49,175 nt of DNA, from positions 1-49,175 of the forward strand of contig CACZDC010000014.1 of assembly GCA_902779785.1 (NCBI GenBank), given 5' to 3'. This stretch comes from an uncultured Bacteroidia bacterium. GTDB taxonomy: Bacteria > Bacteroidota > Bacteroidia > Bacteroidales > UBA932. The notes under the pieces are model-generated. The model made no database searches, was not told the DNA's origin, and worked only from the letters and a program-made list of their open reading frames with translations. The translations under genes were made by a program, and so were the position numbers. Shown in pieces: positions 1 to 6,799 of the stretch; positions within the stretch are counted from its first letter, which is position 1; the number at the start of each line of letters is the position of its first letter.

Positions 1-87
1 GACCGAGACGATGGCCGCTGGACCTATCCCATCCTCGCCGACAGCCTCAAGAAAGCCTGGCGGGACTATCAGGTCGAACAGCAATAG
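1..87 (+). CDS. GH5 family glycanase, C-terminal end (5' truncated by window)
   Basis: The first 28 codons, ending in TAG at 85-87, encode a tail containing RWTYPILADSLKKAW. This closely matches the tail of the GH5 protein ending at 2534 (NWTYPVLAAGLSQAW) and those ending at 27149 and 29047. It is therefore the end of another GH5 paralogue whose body lies before the window. No catalytic residue falls inside the window, so the assignment rests on paralogue similarity alone. Together with the next gene it suggests a tandem GH5 array ahead of the large operon. Confidence 0.75.
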   Translation, partial: DRDDGRWTYPILADSLKKAWRDYQVEQQ

Positions 88-94
88 ATTATAG

Positions 95-145
95 AAACCG
101 GTTTGCAAAAAGAGAAAAAAAATCAGACCAGTGCAAACCGGTTTG
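95..145. promoter_or_regulatory. Paired operator, LacI-type palindromes (copy A)
   Basis: A perfect 10-bp palindrome AAACCGGTTT lies at 95-104. A 12-bp palindrome CAAACCGGTTTG lies at 134-145. Their centres are 40 bp apart, about four helical turns. The 17-base string TCAGACCAGTGCAAACC (123-139) leading into the second site recurs exactly at 2657-2673 before the large operon. A palindrome centred on CG and flanked by AAAC/GTTT is typical of LacI/GalR-family operators (family knowledge). No such regulator is encoded in the window, so the protein is inferred. Confidence 0.7.
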
Positions 146-154
146 AGAATTGGT

Positions 155-162
155 TAACTTTG
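155..162 (+). promoter_or_regulatory. Bacteroidetes -7 promoter box TAACTTTG
   Basis: TAACTTTG fits the Bacteroidetes sigma-ABfr -7 consensus TAnnTTTG. It lies 15.5 bp after the centre of the second operator palindrome, so the operator covers the -33 region. A start near 170 would give a leader of about 40 nt before the small ORF at 211, and 226 nt before the lipoprotein at 396. Confidence 0.55.
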
Positions 163-210
163 CAGTTGTTAGTACCATATGAAATTTTTAACCAATTAAA
201 ACCGTCTATA

Positions 211-378
211 ATGAATCGAAAACTCCATTATGAGCAGCCCGTGAGCAAAGAACTCAGGCTCTGGGTAGACACTACTTTCTGCGCTTCGTATACCGGCCCG
301 CAAACCACTTATACCGGTCAGGTAAATGACTTCAGCGACATCGACGAAGTGGATATCAGCAATCTTTGGAACAATTAA
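211..378 (+). CDS. Small hypothetical protein (55 aa)
   Basis: A short ORF reads from ATG at 211 (MNRKLHYEQPVSKEL...) to TAA at 376-378. It ends 17 nt before the ATG of the fimbrillin-like lipoprotein at 396. It has no signal peptide or membrane segment, one cysteine, an acidic Asp-rich C-terminus (FSDIDEVDISNLW) and no clear Shine-Dalgarno site. An upstream extension to 103 would start inside the operator and is unlikely. The MxRKLxYEQPxxKEL opening resembles small leader-like proteins that I associate with fimbrillin-type genes in Bacteroidales, but I cannot assign a function. It may be a real small protein or simply leader sequence. Confidence 0.4.
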   Translation: MNRKLHYEQPVSKELRLWVDTTFCASYTGPQTTYTGQVNDFSDIDEVDISNLWNN

Positions 379-395
379 TCAGGAGGGAACGTATT

Positions 396-1415
396 ATGAG
401 AACAACGATTAGAATCATTGCAGCCGCTTCCGTTCTGGCCCTTATCTCCTGCAGCAAAGAACTTGGAGACAAACAGAACACCCCTAAACTTATCACTGAT
501 TTCCCCACGACTACTGTCGAGTGTGACCTCGATGCCCCTGTAGTTGAAACCGAGACTTCCACAAAAGTTTATGGTTATGTCGACGACCCCGATAACGCGC
601 CCGGCAAGCATACCGTCAAATGGAAAGCCGGTGACCAGATTTCTCAGTTCAGCGTCGTGTCCAATAAAGGCAATGTGACAGATCTTAACGTAGGCGACGT
701 AATCAATTTCTCCAACCTCCGCTCCACGCTTAAGAACGGAGACGGAACCAATACTTTTACAATGGAGATTCCGGACTTGAAGACACTGTACGGAGCTTCC
801 AGCGGCGTAGCCACCTATCTATGCGCCATTTATCCGGCAACGACTTTCAGTGATATCACGACGACAGTGGATGGTACCAAAATAAATGTTACTGCTACTC
901 CCGTTAAATTGAATATTCCCGACGTGCAGGACGGAACCGGCTGGAAATACAGCGTTTTCTTTGCCCGGAGCGCAACGTTCTCCGCTCAATACAACAACCC
1001 TACCGGCGGCGGAAAGAGTACTTTCAATCTGTTGAGCACAATTCTCAGGCTCAAACTCAACTCCACCAAGAATATTACAAAGGTTGTTCTGAGCAATACG
1101 ACAGGCTTTATGACGGGAGATGTGACCAGTGTCACCATGAATTCCTTCCATTATGCGACGGATATTCAAAAGAACTCTTCGCTGGCCGCTGGATGCCCCG
1201 GCAAGACCCTGACCATCGAAACCGGCGACGTCCTTCCCAATGACTTGTACTTCGCCATTCGGGAGCTTCGCGATGGCACCGATTTCACCTTCACCTTCAC
1301 GGCTGAGGACGGTACTGAGACGACACGTTCCTTCTCCAATCCTGCCGGTTACGCCAACCGTAAATTCAAGAAGGTACTCTCTCTCGGAGAGATTACACTT
1401 GACGACTGGCACTGA
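396..1415 (+). CDS. Fimbrillin-like lipoprotein, N-terminal half of a GH5 glycanase interrupted by TGA
   Basis: The start is set at ATG 396 because AGGAGGG lies at 381-387, 8 nt upstream. An in-frame start at 366 would sit inside the preceding small ORF. Residues 1-19 form a lipoprotein signal ending in ALISC, so the mature protein is a lipid-anchored surface protein. The remaining 320 residues are a beta-rich domain like the fimbrillin-type N-terminal domains of the two GH5 lipoproteins at 25311 and 27146. In those proteins the domain runs straight into GH5. Here the domain ends at KVLSLGEITLDDWH, then TGA (1413-1415, codon 340). The same frame reopens at once and reads into the GH5 linker. 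As it stands the product would be a non-catalytic surface lipoprotein of 339 residues. Confidence 0.75.
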   Translation: MRTTIRIIAAASVLALISCSKELGDKQNTPKLITDFPTTTVECDLDAPVVETETSTKVYGYVDDPDNAPGKHTVKWKAGDQISQFSVVSNKGNVTDLNVGDVINFSNLRSTLKNGDGTNTFTMEIPDLKTLYGASSGVATYLCAIYPATTFSDITTTVDGTKINVTATPVKLNIPDVQDGTGWKYSVFFARSATFSAQYNNPTGGGKSTFNLLSTILRLKLNSTKNITKVVLSNTTGFMTGDVTSVTMNSFHYATDIQKNSSLAAGCPGKTLTIETGDVLPNDLYFAIRELRDGTDFTFTFTAEDGTETTRSFSNPAGYANRKFKKVLSLGEITLDDWH

Positions 1416-1454
1416 AGGGGAGACGCTGAGTCTGCCGCTGACGCCGTCCGCAAT

Positions 1455-2534
1455 ATGGGGATGGGCGTCAGCGTAGGCGGGCTCGAGAGCGTGACTGCGA
1501 CTACGGAAGCCATCCCGGAGCGCGCGGACGCCAATGGGATGCATATCTTGGACCGAAACGATCCTGTCACCTACGAGACCAACGGTTCCAAGGATCGCAT
1601 TACCCAGTCCACTATGGATGCGCTCTATGCGGCAGGCTTCCATACTGTCCGCCTTCCTATCACTTGGCTTCCGCACATGGACAGCCCGTCCAGCACGATT
1701 GACGCAGTGTGGCTAAACCATGTCCAGAGCGTGGTGGACTTGGCCCGGAATGCCGGGATGTATGTGATCATCAACCTCCACCACGACGCCGGTACTCCTG
1801 ATTTCTGCTGGCTGAAGGCAGATTGGGCCAACTACAGCACCATCAGCGCCAATCTCAAGAATGTATGGCGGCAGATTGCCACGCATTTCAAGGATTACGA
1901 CCACCACCTGCTGTTTGAGGGTTATAACGAGATTTGCGACGAGAACAAGTCCTGGTGGGCTCCAACCAGCAACAATGGCTTCAAGGCGGCCAACGCCTTG
2001 AACCAGGATTTTGTGGATGTCGTGCGCGCCACTGGCGGCAACAATGTCCTCCGCAACCTGATTGTCAGCACCTACACGGCCAGCGAGACGGCAGAGGCTC
2101 TGGACGGATTTGTGATGCCGGAGGATTTGTTCACCGATCATCTTATGGTACAGATCCATTCCTACCGCCCCAATGAATTCGTCACGGCGCGAGAGGTCGG
2201 CGACCGGAGCCGGATGGAGTTCTACGAGTCTGACAAAGCGGAAATCGATGAGATGTTCGCCCGCCTTCAGACAAAGATCCTCGACAAGGGCTGGCCTTGC
2301 GTCATGGGTGAATACGGCGCCTTCCATAAGATGGACGCCAATGGCAACCGTAACGAAGAGGGTCGCGCCGCCCACGGCTACTACTACACCATCCAGGCCC
2401 TCCGAAAGGGTATAGCCCCGGTCTACTGGTACAATCCGATGAACTACCGCGACCGTGACACCGGCAACTGGACTTACCCGGTCCTCGCCGCAGGTCTCTC
2501 ACAGGCTTGGACCGATTTTCAGGCGGAACAGTAG
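1455..2534 (+). CDS. GH5 family endo-beta-glycanase catalytic domain (downstream of in-frame TGA)
   Basis: A clan GH-A (beta/alpha)8 domain of the GH5 family, probably an endo-beta-1,4-glucanase or xyloglucanase related to GH5_4 (subfamily uncertain). Visible motifs are GFHTVRLPITW, NLHHDAG, the acid/base Glu in EGYNEICD (codon 1929-1931) and the nucleophile Glu in VMGEYGAF (codon 2310-2312). The frame is the same as the lipoprotein half at 396-1415. The codons between the TGA and the ATG at 1455 read RGDAESAADAVRN, matching the linker position of the paralogues (compare EKASEAVKHMGVGVN at 27146). The ATG at 1455 has no ribosome site and no signal peptide, so if translated alone the product would stay cytoplasmic and be of little use. 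Most likely this is one gene (396-2534) broken by a nonsense codon. Confidence 0.8.
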   Translation: MGMGVSVGGLESVTATTEAIPERADANGMHILDRNDPVTYETNGSKDRITQSTMDALYAAGFHTVRLPITWLPHMDSPSSTIDAVWLNHVQSVVDLARNAGMYVIINLHHDAGTPDFCWLKADWANYSTISANLKNVWRQIATHFKDYDHHLLFEGYNEICDENKSWWAPTSNNGFKAANALNQDFVDVVRATGGNNVLRNLIVSTYTASETAEALDGFVMPEDLFTDHLMVQIHSYRPNEFVTAREVGDRSRMEFYESDKAEIDEMFARLQTKILDKGWPCVMGEYGAFHKMDANGNRNEEGRAAHGYYYTIQALRKGIAPVYWYNPMNYRDRDTGNWTYPVLAAGLSQAWTDFQAEQ

Positions 2535-2570
2535 CGCTCTTTAAAATCACAACCTAAACCAATCCTACCG

Positions 2571-2610
2571 GCCCGGAGGCGATTCAAGCAATCCCTCCGG
2601 GCTTGTTTTT
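2571..2610 (+). terminator. Rho-independent terminator after the GH5 gene
   Basis: GCCCGGAGG (2571-2579) pairs perfectly with CCTCCGGGC (2594-2602) around a 14-nt loop and is followed directly by TTGTTTTT. It lies 36 nt after the GH5 stop and separates that unit from the promoter of the large operon. Confidence 0.85.
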
Positions 2611-2627
2611 CGTGCGCACGCGTGCAT

Positions 2628-2675
2628 AAACCGGTTTGCAAACAGCCGTAATTTTTTCAGACCAGTGCAAACCAG
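2628..2675. promoter_or_regulatory. Paired operator (copy B) of the large operon
   Basis: The palindrome AAACCGGTTT recurs at 2628-2637. The second site at 2657-2673 repeats the 17 bases TCAGACCAGTGCAAACC found at 123-139, but its right half is degenerate (AGCATAG instead of GGTTTGA). The centres are 41 bp apart, against 40 bp in copy A. Promoters A and B therefore share the same two-site layout, which supports co-regulation by one dimeric or tetrameric DNA-binding protein, most plausibly LacI-type. Confidence 0.7.
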
Positions 2676-2689
2676 CATAGAAAAACTTT

Positions 2690-2697
2690 TATATTTG
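2690..2697 (+). promoter_or_regulatory. Bacteroidetes -7 promoter box TATATTTG of the large operon
   Basis: TATATTTG matches TAnnTTTG and lies 16.5 bp after the centre of the second operator site, almost as in copy A. No TTTG is visible at -33; that place is taken by the operator. Transcription would start near 2705, leaving a leader of about 68 nt before ATG 2773. This is the only good promoter seen ahead of the 21-gene run. Confidence 0.6.
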
Positions 2698-2772
2698 TAG
2701 TTGGAAGTCATTAAATTTTTTTAATAACATCCTCACTATACTAAACCATATTCTCAACATAGGACTCTGCTT

Positions 2773-4332
2773 ATGAAAAAGGAACCTATCTATTTTCTTT
2801 GCACGTTGTCTCTTGCACTGCTTTTAGCGTCTTGCGAAGAAGGCAACGAAACGTCCAGTCCCGCCCAGCTCGCGGTTAAAAGCACCACGGTGTCCGTCCC
2901 CTCGGACGCCGCGCTCCTTCGTGATCCATTCGTGGAGGAAACGCCCGTGGTGATGGACACCGTCTGGGTCAACTCCTCCCGTTCCTGGACTGCCAGGATT
3001 GAAACAGCGGACGGAGGAGACTGGATTCGCGCAAACGTAGACGCGCGCATCAATGTCACAGGGAAACCGGAGACATATCCGCTTGTCGTCACATTCGACC
3101 GCTACCGGGGCAACCAGCCGCGGGAAGCAACGCTCACTCTCTTTGGAGTAGATATCGAAGAGCCTGTTGTGATAAGTTATACACAGGAGGCTTATACTCC
3201 GAAACTGGAGGTCTCTACTTTGGACGGGGGAGACATCGTAGCTTCCGAATCCGGTGAGACTTACGCAATCGTCAAATCCAACACATCCTGGTCGGTAAGC
3301 GTGGACGAGACAGTCTCCTCGGTCGTTCCCGCCCTGTCGGCTACCGCAGGTATGGACACCCAGGCGATTCTGGTGACTTTCCCGATGAATCCCGACGACG
3401 AGAAGGCGCGATTTGCCCGCCTCGTCATCAAGGCGGCCGGTTGCGTGGACCAGACCCTGGATCTCATCCAGACCCAGAGCGAGCGCTTCTTTTTCCTTTC
3501 CTCTCCCGTCGAGGAGCATAGAGAGCCGTATGAGAGCAGTATCTTCATTCCTCTCCGCTCCAACGGCCCGTGGACTGCCGAAATCAGCGACTGTACCTTC
3601 GAAGATGCCGTTCTGACTCCGGCCGCCGGATTGCTTTCCCAGAGCGGATTTACCTTCGAAGCCTCCCATGGCTTTGACCCGGAGGTGGAAGAGAAGCACG
3701 CTACCGTCACCATCAGACGGGACGGCATGGAACCCATTGTGGTGAAACTCAGCCAGCGGGGCTCTATCCACCTGAATGTGATGTCATATGATCCAGAGTA
3801 CGAATACACCGGGAATGACCCGTACGGAATGGACACCCCTTACAGGCCTTACAAGTCAAACGGAAGTCCGTTCGCCTATCCCAGTTCATTGCCCGGCTCA
3901 TTCTCTTCCGGGACCACCTACAAGGGTGTAGAGCTCGAGTGTGGAACAAAGAAAGGTGACTATGTCTTTACCTTATATGGGCAGGATTGCGGCGTATGGA
4001 TGAGCACTTCGGAGCTCGGTCTTTGCGTGGGTAAGATTAAAGGAGACTATGTCCTGCTTCCCGCCCTCGAAGGCTACAGGCTTTCAACCATGTATTATGA
4101 AGCATCCTGCAAGGCTGTCACGCCTTATACCGTACGCACGGAGGAAGGCGATATCATCAAGGGAGGCGAGTACTCGGTTACCAAGCAGGTATTCCCCCTT
4201 ACCTCCGAGCACCACGATGTGCATGTGCACCAGTTCCCCGAGACCCTTCCCGGCGAGCGCTACCGCCTCACGCTGGAGGAGGATCTAAGATTTATCAGCA
4301 TCAAAGAATTGTGTCTTGTCTATGAAAAATAA
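2773..4332 (+). CDS. BACON-domain surface glycan-binding lipoprotein (519 aa)
   Basis: The product opens with a lipoprotein signal (LALLLASC) followed by EEGNE, an acidic start of the mature protein that fits a Bacteroidetes surface-export signal. Roughly residues 35-330 contain three immunoglobulin-like repeats of BACON type, each with an SW(S/T) turn (SRSWTARI, NTSWSVSV, NGPWTAEI) and a closing beta strand. The C-terminal 180 residues form another module that ends in FISIKELCLVYEK and shares spacing with the C-termini of the lipoproteins at 11897 and 13457. It is first in the operon and overlaps the next gene by 11 nt. The likely role is non-catalytic binding of the target polysaccharide at the cell surface. 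The specific ligand cannot be read from the sequence. Confidence 0.8.
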   Translation: MKKEPIYFLCTLSLALLLASCEEGNETSSPAQLAVKSTTVSVPSDAALLRDPFVEETPVVMDTVWVNSSRSWTARIETADGGDWIRANVDARINVTGKPETYPLVVTFDRYRGNQPREATLTLFGVDIEEPVVISYTQEAYTPKLEVSTLDGGDIVASESGETYAIVKSNTSWSVSVDETVSSVVPALSATAGMDTQAILVTFPMNPDDEKARFARLVIKAAGCVDQTLDLIQTQSERFFFLSSPVEEHREPYESSIFIPLRSNGPWTAEISDCTFEDAVLTPAAGLLSQSGFTFEASHGFDPEVEEKHATVTIRRDGMEPIVVKLSQRGSIHLNVMSYDPEYEYTGNDPYGMDTPYRPYKSNGSPFAYPSSLPGSFSSGTTYKGVELECGTKKGDYVFTLYGQDCGVWMSTSELGLCVGKIKGDYVLLPALEGYRLSTMYYEASCKAVTPYTVRTEEGDIIKGGEYSVTKQVFPLTSEHHDVHVHQFPETLPGERYRLTLEEDLRFISIKELCLVYEK

Positions 4333-6787
4333 AGTATTCATCCTCGCTCTTGCGATTTGTCTCGCAGGCGTAAGCGCGGCTGCACAGAATACGGTACAGG
4401 ATACGCTGGAAGTCACCAAGGCTGCGGCACAGACGCCGGCTGCCTTGATTGCCGGGCAGGTTTCCGGCGTCAGGGTGTCGTCGGTGGACGGCGGCCCCAA
4501 CGGTGCCGTAAACACCAACATCCGCGGCATCAACACCCTTCGCGGCAATTCCGAGCCACTCTGGATTGTCAATGGTGTTATGTTGACAAATGCCCTGTCG
4601 CAGAACCTGAACGCCTTCTGGCAGAAAGGCGGCTATACCACCAAAGGCGACTTGATTCCGGACTACTCGGAGCTGAGCTACAGCGCTGCTTTGAACGGAA
4701 CGGCCTTCCTGAATCCCTACGACGTAGAGAAGATCGAAGTCATCAAAGACCTTTCTGCAACCGCTATTTACGGTGCTCAGGGCGCCAACGGTGTAATCAT
4801 CGTTCAGACACGCCTTCCCAAGGAGGACAAGCTCATCGACTGGCACTCCAACGTGATGTTGGATGTCGCCAACCGTACGGGCGAAGCTTTCCGTCCCGGA
4901 TTCCGCCACAGCCACTCGCTGTCTTACAGCGGCAATGCAAACAATACCTATTATCACTTGTCGGGAAGCCTTCGCCACAATCTTGGCGTGGTAAAGCGCA
5001 CCGGCAGCCTCTACGGCGGCCTTAACGCCTCCCTCGAGACGCGGGCCAATCCCTATATCTGGTTCGGCCTGAACAGCACGCTCTCCGCCGGCGCACAACA
5101 CAATGCTTCCGGCAGCGCCTACCTGGGCAAGCCTTCCACGATGATTCTTTCCCGCTATCCCAGCCGTTTCGCCGGCAACACCCTGAAGGGCTGGGAGGAG
5201 GACTACGATGACGATGTGGAAGACTATCGTGCCGTCACTGCCGTGTGGATCCAGGTCAACTTCCTCCCGTCGCTCTATCTGAAGGCCTCCCTCGGCGCCG
5301 ACTTCCAGAGCAATACCCGCCGTATCTGGTACGGCAACGGCACGTCATTCGGCGTTGCTAACAGCGGAGCGGCCTCCATCCTCTCTTCCACCTTGTTCAA
5401 TTACAACGGCAAGGGAGAACTCGGATATTCGGTCTACATCCTGTCTGACCATCATCTCCAGGTAAAAGCCGCGGCCGAAGCTGTCGGAAGCCTCAATAAA
5501 TTCGGCGTCATGAACGGAACCAGTTTCGAGCTTCCGTACCTGAGGGCCCGAGGCCTGGCTTCGATGGGCAGCCGCGCCGTACCTTATAAATTTACGCGCG
5601 ACTACATTATCTGGGGTGTCTACGGTCTCGTGAGCTACGACTACAAGCAGATGTTCGGCATCCAGGGTGTCTGGCGCTCGGATTTCTCCCCGAAATACAC
5701 GCCCAAGACCCCCATCAACACCCCCGGCGCCAACGCCTGGTGGGATATCCGCCGCTCCTTCCTGCCGGATAACCGGATCCTGACCGTCCTACGTCTCGAA
5801 GGCGGCTACGGTATCGCAGCTCGGGAAGAATACATCCCCTACGAACTTCTGGGCAATTACATGCGGAACTATCCAGAAGTGGACCGTGGCTCGGAAGTCT
5901 ATTACGACGGTCTCAACCGCATCAAGAGCCGGGAATGGAACGTCGGCATCCGCCTCGGATTTGTCGACCGCGTAGAGCTTGCCGTCAAATACTATGACAA
6001 GCGTACTGACGACAGTATGGACATCTACAACTTCGGCAAGAGAATCGGCGACTACTACGACTGGACCAACGCCTACAAGGTGGATTACACCACGATGGGG
6101 AGCCTCCGTAACTATGGTATCGAAGGTGATATCAGCGCCACGCTTCTCAGGCATGGCGACTGGACATGGACCGCTTATGCCAATGCTGCCTGGAACATAG
6201 GCCACGTAACCGATGTCAGGTACGAAGACATGGCTGGGCGCAACATCGGCAAGAATATATGGGTCAGCATCATGGCCCCGAACCAGCAGATGGGCGCCCT
6301 CTACGGCTATCTGGACGATCCGGGAGGCGGTTTCCAGGACCTCAACAACGACGGTGAGATCACCGATGCCGACAAGAAGATTCTCGGGAATACGATTCCA
6401 ATTCTGAACGGCGCACTGGGCACCACCCTCCGGTGGAAGAGGCTTACCCTCGACATGCAGTTGATGGGTGCCGCCGGCTTCGAGATTGCCAACCTCAATA
6501 AGGTGATCGCGGAAGGCCGTACCAAACTGTCATCCCGCTATGTAGAGAAAGGCGATTATCTGCGCCTTTCGAATCTTACCCTCGCATATGAAGTTCCCGT
6601 CAAGGCAAAAGCTTTCCGCAACGTGAAAGTCTTCGCCAGCGGACTCAACCTTGCGACCCTCACCAACTACTCCGGCTGGAATCCCGATGTCAACTGCTTC
6701 GGCAGCAGCATTATGTCCAATGGAGTTGACTACGGATCCTATCCTACCGTAAGAACCTTCATCCTGGGTGTACGTGCCAACTTCTAA
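4322..6787 (+). CDS. SusC-like TonB-dependent receptor lacking the N-terminal extension
   Basis: ATG 4322 is preferred over an upstream TTG (4316) because it opens a clean signal peptide (MKNKVFILALAICLAGVSAAAQ). The plug domain follows almost at once, with NIRGINTLRGNSEPLWIVNGV and the SusC signature VEKIEVIKDLSATAIYGAQGANGVI. The rest is an outer-membrane beta-barrel ending in VRTFILGVRANF with terminal Phe. At 821 residues it is about 250 shorter than the next gene. It has no carboxypeptidase-regulatory-like domain and no VVVGYG segment before the plug. No SusD follows it directly. It could be a second glycan porter, an accessory receptor sharing the SusD at 10034, or a specialised receptor without a lid. 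Outer-membrane SusC family membership is certain; the role of the short form is open. Confidence 0.85.
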   Translation: MKNKVFILALAICLAGVSAAAQNTVQDTLEVTKAAAQTPAALIAGQVSGVRVSSVDGGPNGAVNTNIRGINTLRGNSEPLWIVNGVMLTNALSQNLNAFWQKGGYTTKGDLIPDYSELSYSAALNGTAFLNPYDVEKIEVIKDLSATAIYGAQGANGVIIVQTRLPKEDKLIDWHSNVMLDVANRTGEAFRPGFRHSHSLSYSGNANNTYYHLSGSLRHNLGVVKRTGSLYGGLNASLETRANPYIWFGLNSTLSAGAQHNASGSAYLGKPSTMILSRYPSRFAGNTLKGWEEDYDDDVEDYRAVTAVWIQVNFLPSLYLKASLGADFQSNTRRIWYGNGTSFGVANSGAASILSSTLFNYNGKGELGYSVYILSDHHLQVKAAAEAVGSLNKFGVMNGTSFELPYLRARGLASMGSRAVPYKFTRDYIIWGVYGLVSYDYKQMFGIQGVWRSDFSPKYTPKTPINTPGANAWWDIRRSFLPDNRILTVLRLEGGYGIAAREEYIPYELLGNYMRNYPEVDRGSEVYYDGLNRIKSREWNVGIRLGFVDRVELAVKYYDKRTDDSMDIYNFGKRIGDYYDWTNAYKVDYTTMGSLRNYGIEGDISATLLRHGDWTWTAYANAAWNIGHVTDVRYEDMAGRNIGKNIWVSIMAPNQQMGALYGYLDDPGGGFQDLNNDGEITDADKKILGNTIPILNGALGTTLRWKRLTLDMQLMGAAGFEIANLNKVIAEGRTKLSSRYVEKGDYLRLSNLTLAYEVPVKAKAFRNVKVFASGLNLATLTNYSGWNPDVNCFGSSIMSNGVDYGSYPTVRTFILGVRANF

Positions 6788-6799
6788 AAGAGAACGACT

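Noticed and set aside
103-378. A 91-aa ORF starting at 103
   Set aside because: Its start lies inside the operator and before the -7 box, so only the part from ATG 211 can be transcribed from this promoter.
1413-1415. TGA recoded as a sense codon in this organism
   Set aside because: Many intact genes here end in TGA within ATGA overlaps (17752, 25314, 32058, 38856), so TGA is a normal stop. No selenocysteine-type context is apparent.
819-1676. Long minus-strand ORFs opposite the glycan genes, for example 819-1676, 22705-24408 and 32388-33947
   Set aside because: They are antisense shadows of well-supported genes and show no domain or signal of their own.
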